From NCBI GenBank assembly GCA_017577405.1, contig PIUA01000021.1, positions 167,002 to 231,001 of the forward strand: a stretch of 64,000 bases of DNA, in the 5' to 3' direction. Every line of letters starts with the position of its first letter. Positions within the stretch are counted from its first letter, which is position 1. Both the position numbers and the translations under genes were made by a program. The notes beneath the pieces are model-generated. The model was not told where the DNA came from, searched no databases, and saw only the letters and a program-made list of their open reading frames with translations. This stretch comes from Bacillota bacterium (GTDB lineage Bacteria; Bacillota; Limnochordia; Limnochordales; Limnochordaceae). This document shows, piece after piece, positions 57,133 to 64,000 of the stretch.

Positions 57133-57585
57133 TTGCGGCGGCGCTGGACGGTGGCGGTCTTCGTTGTCCACCAGGGGCGGGTGCTCCTCCTCTGGCACCG
57201 GAAGCACCAGACGTGGCTGCCCCCGGGAGGCCACATCGAGCCCGACGAGCTGCCCGATGAGGCGGCCCGCCGGGAGGTCCGGGAGGAGACGGGGCTGGAG
57301 GTGGAGCTGGTGGGGCCCCGGGGGCTTCCCGGCCTGGAGCAGCCCCGTCAGCTGGTGGTCCCGGCCGGAATCCAGGTGGAGCCCGCGGGCCCTGGCCGGG
57401 AGCACATCGACCTGGTCTACCTGGCGCGCCCGGTGCGGCTGGGTCCCCTCCGGCCCAATCACGAGTCGGACCACCTGGACTGGTATGGGCCCGACCGCCT
57501 GGCCACCCTCCCCCTCCGGGAGGATGTCCGGCGCTGGTGCCGCCGGGCCCTGGAGGAGTTGGGATCCGGGGAGGCACGGGCCTGA
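57133..57585 (+). CDS. NUDIX hydrolase
   Basis: GGHIEPDELPDEAARREVREETGLEVEL; in-frame TTG 57133 behind GGAGGGTGAGG. Confidence 0.85.
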   Translation: MRRRWTVAVFVVHQGRVLLLWHRKHQTWLPPGGHIEPDELPDEAARREVREETGLEVELVGPRGLPGLEQPRQLVVPAGIQVEPAGPGREHIDLVYLARPVRLGPLRPNHESDHLDWYGPDRLATLPLREDVRRWCRRALEELGSGEARA

Positions 57586-57593
57586 GGGTCCGG

Positions 57594-57623
57594 TTGACGC
57601 TTGCTGGGCCCAGTTCCTATAAT
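57594..57623 (+). promoter_or_regulatory. Promoter of T-box/cysE/cysS transcript
   Basis: TTGACG - 18 bp - TATAAT. Confidence 0.65.
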
Positions 57624-57654
57624 GGATCCACCTCTGAGGGATCCACCTCGAGGC

Positions 57655-57957
57655 CCGCTGGGAGCCGGCCTCGGGGCGAGGATGCATCGAAGGCGATGAA
57701 GGGAGAAGGGCCCAAGGTCCGGCCTCCAGAGAGGGGCGTCCCGGCTGCGAGCGCCCTGGCCCGCCTGGTGCCGGTGCCTCCCGGAGCTGCCCGTCCGAAC
57801 GCCCACCGCGGCCAGTAGGGCGTGCCGGTTCCGCCCGTTACTGCGGAGGACGCTGGACGTCCGCAACGAGGGGGCCCGTTCTGGGGGCGGGCCAAGCAGA
57901 GTGGAACCGCGGGGAGACCCGTCTCTGCAGGCAGGCTGCGAGGCGGGCTTTTTTCTT
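57655..57957 (+). ncRNA. T-box leader (likely tRNA-Cys specific)
   Basis: AGAGTGGAACCGCGGGG T-box sequence, terminator stem CCCGTCTC...GAGGCGGGC-TTTTTT; candidate UGC specifier at 57746-57748 in GGCTGCGAGC; precedes cysE-cysS. Confidence 0.9.
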
Positions 57958-57991
57958 GGGGCCAGGTGCAGGGGTTGTGAGGGGGAAGGGC

Positions 57992-58726
57992 ATGTTTGAA
58001 CGGATCAAGCGGGACATCCAGGTGGTCTTCGAGCGGGACCCGGCCGTCAAGAGCGTCTGGGAGGTCATCTTGGCCTATCCGGGCTTCCACGCCATCCAGA
58101 TCCACCGAATCGCCCACTGGCTCTACCGCCGCCGGCGCTACGTTTTGGCCCGGGTCGTCTCCCACATCGGCCGGTTCCTGACGGGCATTGAGATCCACCC
58201 GGGGGCGAAGCTGGGCCCCGGCCTCTTCATCGATCACGGCATGGGCGTGGTCATCGGCGAGACCGCTGAGATCGGGGAGAATGTCACCCTCTACCAGGGC
58301 GTTGTCCTGGGCGGGACGGGCAAGGAGAAAGGGAAGCGGCACCCGACCATCGGCAACAATGTGGTCATTGCCGCAGGGGCCAAGGTGCTGGGCTCCTTCA
58401 AGGTGGGGGACGGGGCCAAGATCGGGGCGGGGGCGGTGGTCCTCCAGGAGGTGCCCCCCAACTCGACGGTGGTGGGGGTGCCCGGCCGGGTGGTGGTCCA
58501 GGACGGCCGGCGGGTGGACAGCATCGATCTGGACCACGCCCGCCTGCCGGATCCGGTGGCCAGCGCCCTCCAGGCCCTGGAGGCTCGGCTCGCAGCCTTG
58601 GAGGCTCGCTTGGACGCCCTGGAGAAAGGGATGCAGAATGGAAGCGGAGCACAGGGAGGTCAGGACGGTGCCCATCCAGATCTACAACACGCTCACCGGG
58701 AAGAAGGAGCCTCTGGAGACCGTTGA
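57992..58726 (+). CDS. cysE: Serine O-acetyltransferase
   Basis: [33 protein letters not shown], hexapeptide repeats [31 protein letters not shown]. Confidence 0.95.
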   Translation: MFERIKRDIQVVFERDPAVKSVWEVILAYPGFHAIQIHRIAHWLYRRRRYVLARVVSHIGRFLTGIEIHPGAKLGPGLFIDHGMGVVIGETAEIGENVTLYQGVVLGGTGKEKGKRHPTIGNNVVIAAGAKVLGSFKVGDGAKIGAGAVVLQEVPPNSTVVGVPGRVVVQDGRRVDSIDLDHARLPDPVASALQALEARLAALEARLDALEKGMQNGSGAQGGQDGAHPDLQHAHREEGASGDR

Positions 58727-60140
58727 ACCGGGCCGGGTGAAGATGTACTCCTGCGGGCCGACGGTCTACGACTACTTTCATGTGGGGAACGCCCGGGCCT
58801 TCGTGGTGCCTGACGTGATCAAGCGGTACCTGCGGGACCGGGGCTACCAGGTCCTCCACGTCCAGAACGTGACCGATATTGATGATAAGATCATCCAGCG
58901 GGCCCAGAGTCTGGGGGTCTCGGTGGACGAGGTGGTGGACCGCTACACCCGGGCCTACCTGGAGGACCTCCTCCGGCTGGGGTGCGAGATGCCCACGGTC
59001 CTCCCCCGGGCCCGGGACCACGTGGGCCCCATGATCGACCTGATCCGGGTCCTCTTCGACAACGGCCTGGCCTACGCTGCCGGCGGCGACGTCTACTTCT
59101 CCGTCGAACGGTTTCCCCGCTACGGCCAGCTCTCCCGCCAGGAGGTGAGCCAGCTGGAGGCGGGCGCCCGGGTGGAGGCCTCGGCCCACAAGCGCCATCC
59201 GGCCGACTTCGTGCTCTGGAAGGCCGCCAAGCCGGGGGAGCCTTGGTGGGAGTCGCCCTGGGGCCGGGGGCGGCCTGGCTGGCACCTGGAGTGCTCCGCC
59301 ATGTCCATGGCCTACCTGGGGGAGCGCTTCGACATCCACACGGGCGGGGCTGACTTGATCTTCCCCCACCACGAGAACGAGATCGCCCAGAGCGAAGGCG
59401 CCGTGGGGCACCCGGTGGTCACCTACTGGGTGCACAACGGCTACATCAACGTGGACGGCGAGAAGATGTCCAAGTCCCTGGGCAACTTCTGGCTCTTCCG
59501 GGACGTGGCCGACCGCTGGGGCGCGCCGGTGGTCCGGGCCCTGCTCCTCTCCAAGCATTACCGGACGCCCATTGACTTCACCGAGGAGGCGCTGGAGGCC
59601 CAAGCCCGGGGTTTGGAGCGGCTCTACCGGACGGTGGGCGACCTGGCTCGTCGCCTCCACCCCGACGCCCCCCAGCTCTCCTCTGAGGCGGCGGCCGCCG
59701 GGCCGGCTGAACAGGCGCTGGAGCGGGTCCTTCAGGAGAAGGAAGCCGCCTTCCATGAGGCGATGGAGGACGACTTCAACACCGCCATGGCCCTGGCCCG
59801 CCTCTTCGAGCTGGCCCGGGAGGTGAACCGGTACCTGACGGAGGCGGAGCCCGCGCCCCAGCCGGGCCCCCAGCCCACCCTCCACCGGGCGTACCGGCTC
59901 CTCATCCGGCTGGGCGGCATCCTGGGCCTGCGGCTGGACGAACCGCTGCACTCGCGGGCGGACGACGGGGAGCTCCTGGTTCCCTTGGTCGACCTCATCC
60001 TGGAGGTGCGCCAGCAGGTCCGGAGCGAGCGGCGCTTTGATCTGGCCGACCAGATCCGGGACCGGCTGAAAGCCCTGGGCATTCAGGTGGAGGATACCCG
60101 GGAGGGCGCGCGGTGGATCCTCAGCGACGCAAGCCGGTAA
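58668..60140 (+). CDS. cysS: Cysteinyl-tRNA synthetase
   Basis: [56 protein letters not shown] 58668 behind AGGGAGGT (ATG 58638 also possible). Confidence 0.95.
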   Translation: MPIQIYNTLTGKKEPLETVEPGRVKMYSCGPTVYDYFHVGNARAFVVPDVIKRYLRDRGYQVLHVQNVTDIDDKIIQRAQSLGVSVDEVVDRYTRAYLEDLLRLGCEMPTVLPRARDHVGPMIDLIRVLFDNGLAYAAGGDVYFSVERFPRYGQLSRQEVSQLEAGARVEASAHKRHPADFVLWKAAKPGEPWWESPWGRGRPGWHLECSAMSMAYLGERFDIHTGGADLIFPHHENEIAQSEGAVGHPVVTYWVHNGYINVDGEKMSKSLGNFWLFRDVADRWGAPVVRALLLSKHYRTPIDFTEEALEAQARGLERLYRTVGDLARRLHPDAPQLSSEAAAAGPAEQALERVLQEKEAAFHEAMEDDFNTAMALARLFELAREVNRYLTEAEPAPQPGPQPTLHRAYRLLIRLGGILGLRLDEPLHSRADDGELLVPLVDLILEVRQQVRSERRFDLADQIRDRLKALGIQVEDTREGARWILSDASR

Positions 60141-60946
60141 AGGGCCGAAACCCCCGACGGGAACGAGCCCGCCTCAGCCGGGTGGAGGGGCGCCAGGCGG
60201 TGCTGGAGATGCTCCGTTCGGGCCGGCCCATCGACCGCCTTCTCGTGGCCGAGGGCCGGCGGGGCCGCACTTGGGAGGAGCTCCTGCAGGCGGCCGAAGC
60301 GCGCCAGGTCCCCATCGAGTGGGTGGCGCCGGACGATCTGAACCGGCTCAGCCAGACGGGCCGCCACCAGGGCGTCATCGCGGAAGGACCCGCCCCCGCC
60401 CCCTGGAGCCTGGGGGAGCTCCTCCAGACCCTCGCCCCCAGGGAGGAGGCCCTCCTCCTGGCCTGCGACCAGGTGCAGGATCCGCACAACCTGGGCGCCC
60501 TCATCCGGAGCGCCGACGCCGCCGGCGCCGACGGGGTGGTGGTCCCCGCCCGGCGGAGCGCGACCGTGACCCCGGCGGTGGAGCGGGTGGCCGCTGGCGC
60601 CACCAGCTACCTCCCCTGGGTGGAGGTGGTCAACCTAGCCCGGGCCCTGGTCCAGCTCCAGGAGGCGGGCTTCTGGGTGATGGGGCTTGATCCCGCTGGA
60701 GCCCGGAACCTCTGGGAGGTGGAGCTGCCGCCCCGGCTGGTGGTGGTGGTGGGCTCGGAAGGGGCGGGCTTGCGGCCCCTGGTGCGCCAGCGGTGCGACG
60801 AGCTAATCCGGATTCCCATGCGGGGCCACGTCAGCTCCCTCAACGTCTCGGTGGCGGGGGCCCTCTGCCTCTTCGAGGTCCTCCGCCGCAGGATCCTGGC
60901 GGAGGAGGCGGAAGGCACCAGTCCACCGGCCAGGGGCGGCGCATAG
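60113..60946 (+). CDS. rlmB: 23S rRNA (guanosine-2'-O-)-methyltransferase RlmB (SpoU/TrmH family)
   Basis: DQVQDPHNLGALIRSADAAGADGVVVP, VVGSEGAGLRPLVRQRCDELIRIPMRGHVSSLNVSVAGALCLFEVLRRR. Confidence 0.94.
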   Translation: MDPQRRKPVKGRNPRRERARLSRVEGRQAVLEMLRSGRPIDRLLVAEGRRGRTWEELLQAAEARQVPIEWVAPDDLNRLSQTGRHQGVIAEGPAPAPWSLGELLQTLAPREEALLLACDQVQDPHNLGALIRSADAAGADGVVVPARRSATVTPAVERVAAGATSYLPWVEVVNLARALVQLQEAGFWVMGLDPAGARNLWEVELPPRLVVVVGSEGAGLRPLVRQRCDELIRIPMRGHVSSLNVSVAGALCLFEVLRRRILAEEAEGTSPPARGGA

Positions 60947-60974
60947 ACTAGGGGCGAAAGGCGGGGATGGGGCC

Positions 60975-62273
60975 ATGGCAAGGCTTGGCCGCCAGGTCGC
61001 CGGCCTGGTGACGATCCTCTGGGTCGCGGCCCTCATCGTGCTCTCCTACAGCCCTGGGTTCCTGACCGCCGCGCCCGAGCCCTGGTCCGCCCCGCGCCTG
61101 GAGGCCTTGGACGAGGCCCTGGCCCGGCGAGAGGTCCACCTCTGGGTGGAGGGGAGCGACCAGACGTGGCGCCTCACCGGGGCCGATGTGGCCCTGCGGG
61201 TGGACTGGGTGGCCACCCGGGCCCTGGCCGCCGCGCCGCCCCGGCCTGAGAGCCCCGACCTCCCCGTGGTCACGCTGGAGGCGTGGCGGATCCGCAGCTG
61301 GCTGCGGGAGCGGGTGGCCGGCTCCGTCCGGGTGGATCCCGTCCCCGCCAGGCTCGATGCCCAGGGCCGGGTGATCCCCGACCAGCCCGGCCGGCGGCTG
61401 GACCTGGACGAGGCGGTCCGCCGGGTCGAGACGGCCTTCCGCCGCCTGGGGGCCGGTCCCGGGCCCCTCCGGATTCAGCTGCCCGTGGTCGCCACCCGGG
61501 CTGAGGTGACCGCGGAACGATTGGAGGCCCTGGCGCCCTGGACTCGCCTCAGCTCCTTCACCACCCGCTTCGATCCCGATGACGTCAACCGGGCGACCAA
61601 CATCCGGCTGAGTGCCTCCCTCTTGGACGGCACCCTGGTGGAGCCGGGCCAGATCTTCTCCTTTAACGACGTGGTCGGCCTGCGCACTGAAGCCCGGGGC
61701 TTCCTGCCGGCGCCCATCATCGTCAGCCGGCGGCTGGTGGCCGGGATCGGCGGCGGGGTTTGCCAGCTGTCGTCCACCACCTACAACGCCGCGCTCTTGG
61801 CTGGGCTGGAGGTGGTGGAGCGGCGCCACCACTCCATCCCCGTGACCTACCTCCCCCTGGGGCGGGATGCCACCGTCCTCGACCGCCTCATCGACTTGCG
61901 CTTTCGCAATACCTTGAGCCATCCCGTCCTGATCCAGAGCCTGGTGGAGGGCGACCGGCTGATCGTCACCCTCTGGGGCCACCCCGGCGACCGCCAGCAG
62001 GTGGAGGTCCGGACCCGCCTGATCCAAGAGGTGCCGCCTCCGTTCCAATGGGAGGATGGGACCGACGTGAGGGACCTGCCGCCGGGCCTCTCGGTGCACG
62101 AGCTGGAAGTGGTCGTCCCCGGCCGCCCCGAGTACGTGGTGGAGACAGAGCGGCTCTTCTTCGGGACGGATGGCCAAGTGGTGCGAACTGAGAAACTCTC
62201 CAGGGATCGCTACCTGCCCGAGCCCCGCATTGTGCGGCCGCCCGGGCCCCTCCAGCCCCCCGCCCAGCCGTGA
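60975..62273 (+). CDS. VanW family protein
   Basis: FTTRFDPDDVNRATNIRLSASLLDGTLVEPGQIFSFNDVVGLRTEARGF...GGGVCQLSSTTYNAALLAGLEVVERRHHS. Confidence 0.9.
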   Translation: MARLGRQVAGLVTILWVAALIVLSYSPGFLTAAPEPWSAPRLEALDEALARREVHLWVEGSDQTWRLTGADVALRVDWVATRALAAAPPRPESPDLPVVTLEAWRIRSWLRERVAGSVRVDPVPARLDAQGRVIPDQPGRRLDLDEAVRRVETAFRRLGAGPGPLRIQLPVVATRAEVTAERLEALAPWTRLSSFTTRFDPDDVNRATNIRLSASLLDGTLVEPGQIFSFNDVVGLRTEARGFLPAPIIVSRRLVAGIGGGVCQLSSTTYNAALLAGLEVVERRHHSIPVTYLPLGRDATVLDRLIDLRFRNTLSHPVLIQSLVEGDRLIVTLWGHPGDRQQVEVRTRLIQEVPPPFQWEDGTDVRDLPPGLSVHELEVVVPGRPEYVVETERLFFGTDGQVVRTEKLSRDRYLPEPRIVRPPGPLQPPAQP

Positions 62274-62316
62274 TGAGACGGGATGGGACGGGCCCGATGG
62301 GCCGAAAGGGCCTTTC

Positions 62317-62346
62317 TTGACGCTTCTCGCGAGCCTAGTGTATAAT
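62317..62346 (+). promoter_or_regulatory. sigma-A-like promoter of sigH
   Basis: TTGACG - 18 bp - TATAAT. Confidence 0.65.
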
Positions 62347-62502
62347 CCGCGTGGACGACTTGTCCGGTTGAGAGGCTCCCCAAGACCAGCACGGCCGGTT
62401 CCCCAGAACCGGCCGTAACGGCAGGTCGGCCCCTGGAAGGGGCCGGAGAAGCCACCACAACGCAGGGAATCCGTCTCCATTTCCCGAGCGGCGCATCTGG
62501 AC

Positions 62503-63207
62503 TTGAATGAATCTTCCTATGGGGGCGATTTTGCTTTGAGCCTTCCCGCCCGTAAAGAGGCGTCTCGCCGAGAACTCTACGAGCTATTCGAGCGACTGGA
62601 CGACGAGGAAGTCGTCGAGTTCGCGCGGGAGGGTGAGGAAGCGGCCCTCGAGTACCTGATCGACAAGTACCGCAACTTCGTGCGGGCCAAAGCCCGCTCC
62701 TACTTCCTCATCGGGGCCGATCGCGAGGACATCATTCAAGAGGGTATGATTGGCCTTTACAAGGCGATCCGGGATTTCCGGGCCGAGAAGTTGGCCTCCT
62801 TCCGGGCCTTTGCGGAGCTGTGCATCACCCGTCAGATGATCACCGCCATCAAGACGGCCACCCGGCAGAAGCACATCCCGCTCAACTCGTACGTCTCGCT
62901 GAACAAGCCGATGTACGACGAGGAGTCGGACCGGACCCTCATGGACGTCCTGGCCGGGAGCCGGATCAGCGATCCTGAGGAGCTGGTCATCAGCCAGGAG
63001 GAGTTCAACGACATTGAAAGCAAGATGAACGGCTTCCTTAGCCCGCTGGAGTGGCAGGTGCTCATGTCCTACCTGGAAGGGAAGTCGTACCAGGAGATCG
63101 CGGACGATCTCTCCCGGCACGTCAAGTCCATTGACAACGCCCTGCAGCGGGTGAAGCGGAAGCTGGAGCGGTACTTGGAGCGGCGGGAGATGGAGAGCCG
63201 CTCGTGA
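62503..63207 (+). CDS. sigH: RNA polymerase sporulation-type sigma factor SigH
   Basis: EYLIDKYRNFVRAKARSYFLIGADREDIIQEGMIGLYKAIRDFR...ITRQMITAIKTATRQKHIPLNSYVSLNKP...LSPLEWQVLMSYLEGKSYQEIADDLSRHVKSIDNALQRVKRKLE. Confidence 0.93.
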   Translation: MNESSYGGDFALSLPARKEASRRELYELFERLDDEEVVEFAREGEEAALEYLIDKYRNFVRAKARSYFLIGADREDIIQEGMIGLYKAIRDFRAEKLASFRAFAELCITRQMITAIKTATRQKHIPLNSYVSLNKPMYDEESDRTLMDVLAGSRISDPEELVISQEEFNDIESKMNGFLSPLEWQVLMSYLEGKSYQEIADDLSRHVKSIDNALQRVKRKLERYLERREMESRS

Positions 63208-63274
63208 GGGCTGGGCCGGGCCGGAGCCGTTGACGGCGAGGCCAGAGGCCGTTAAGATTCAACATGGAGTTCAG

Positions 63275-63362
63275 GCCGGCGTAGCTCAACTGGTAGAGCG
63301 GCTCCCTTGTAAGGAGACGGCCCGAAAGGGAATTGCGGGTTCGAGTCCCGCCGCCGGCTCCA
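63275..63362 (+). tRNA. tRNA-Thr (anticodon TGT) with ~17-nt variable region
   Basis: Acceptor GCCGGCG/CGCCGGC, D-arm GCTC/GAGC, anticodon loop CTTGTAA, T-arm GCGGG-TTCGAGT-CCCGC, TCCA end; variable region CGGCCCGAAAGGGAATT. Confidence 0.9.
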
Positions 63363-63410
63363 GGGCCGGACCGGTCGGTCCGGCCCTTCACCGTCTCAGG
63401 GGAGCCGGCC

Positions 63411-63439
63411 TTGACGCTCCGTCGCGGCCCTGCTATAAT
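63411..63439 (+). promoter_or_regulatory. Promoter of downstream tRNA cluster
   Basis: TTGACG - 17 bp - TATAAT. Confidence 0.75.
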
Positions 63440-63469
63440 CGTCCTTGCGGCTCGGGCGGTTGCCGACGC

Positions 63470-63555
63470 GGAGGGATTCCCGAGCTGGCCAAAGGGGGCA
63501 GACTGTAAATCTGCTGGCGTTGCCTTCGGAGGTTCGAATCCTCCTCCCTCCACCA
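63470..63555 (+). tRNA. tRNA-Tyr (anticodon GTA)
   Basis: GGAGGGA acceptor, GCAGACTGTAAATCTGC anticodon arm, class II variable arm, TTCGAAT, ACCA. Confidence 0.95.
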
Positions 63556-63582
63556 AGCAGGCAACCGTCCGTGCCACCGCGA

Positions 63583-63657
63583 CGCGGGGTGGAGCAACGG
63601 TAGCTCGTCGGGCTCATAACCCGGAGGTTGCCGGTTCGAATCCGGCCCCCGCAACCA
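63583..63657 (+). tRNA. Initiator tRNA-fMet (anticodon CAT)
   Basis: CGCGGGG/CCCCGCA with C1:A72 mismatch, CGGG-CTCATAA-CCCG anticodon stem, encoded ACCA. Confidence 0.93.
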
Positions 63658-63680
63658 ACCGGCCGGCGACGCCGGCCCCT

Positions 63681-63756
63681 GCCCGCATAGCTCAGTCGGT
63701 AGAGCGCCTCCATGGTAAGGAGGAGGTCGGCGGTTCAAGTCCGCCTGCGGGCTCCA
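63681..63756 (+). tRNA. tRNA-Thr (anticodon GGT)
   Basis: GCCCGCA/TGCGGGC acceptor, CCTCC-ATGGTAA-GGAGG anticodon arm, standard AGGTC variable loop, TCCA. Confidence 0.94.
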
Positions 63757-63773
63757 ATCCAAACCGATGGACC

Positions 63774-63804
63774 ATGGCCTCCAGCATGCTGGAGGCCATT
63801 TTTT
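63774..63804 (+). terminator. Intrinsic terminator between tRNA cluster and tuf
   Basis: ATGGCCTCCAGC-AT-GCTGGAGGCCAT followed by TTTTT. Confidence 0.88.
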
Positions 63805-63873
63805 CGTGCAGCGCCCGCCCGATGATTGGCCGTCTCGCCCGAGGGGCATCCTCCAAACCTTGGAGGGATGGCT

Positions 63874-64000
63874 ATGGCGAAGCAGAAGTTCGAGCGGACC
63901 AAGCCGCACGTGAACGTGGGGACCATCGGGCACGTGGACCACGGGAAGACGACGCTGACGGCAGCGATCACGGCGTATCTGGCGCATCAGGGGAAGGCGG
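63874..64000 (+). CDS. tuf: Elongation factor Tu (partial, runs off right edge)
   Basis: [42 protein letters not shown]. Confidence 0.97.
   Translation, partial: MAKQKFERTKPHVNVGTIGHVDHGKTTLTAAITAYLAHQGKA

Noticed and set aside
63230-63508. 92-aa ORF across tRNA-Thr
   Set aside because: Translation (AGVAQLVERLPCKE...) is the typical spurious read-through of a tRNA gene.

Overview
GC-rich chromosomal window from a Bacillota-type bacterium: ctsR-mcsA-mcsB-clpC-disA, CarD, PIN/TRAM, ispDF, rib operon, cysE-cysS-rlmB, sigH, a tRNA cluster and tuf. Known RNA regulators recognised by sequence: SAM-I riboswitch (metNIQ), FMN riboswitch (ribD-ribE-ribBA-ribH) and a T-box (cysE-cysS). The best candidate for an undescribed system is a minus-strand operon at about 13.7-20.9 kb. 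It encodes two LolC/E-like FtsX permeases, a LolD-like ATPase, a LolA-like lipoprotein-sorting protein, a predicted beta-barrel protein and a single-chain TANDEM TetR regulator with two near-identical DNA-binding domains. The operon promoter carries two TTGACC-N4-GGTCAA-type palindromes, one over the -35 and one at the predicted start site. Other notable items: tRNA-Thr(UGU) with a ~17-nt hairpin-forming variable region; an AsnB-like protein whose N-terminal Cys nucleophile reads as Ser; a bacterial ADP-dependent sugar kinase near a TreT-type trehalose synthase; a divergent MreB-like actin; a CPG-motif P1B ATPase; SD-sequestering hairpins (HD-GYP, tuf); and repeated convergent gene overlaps. 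All calls are from reading sequence and translations; no database search was run.
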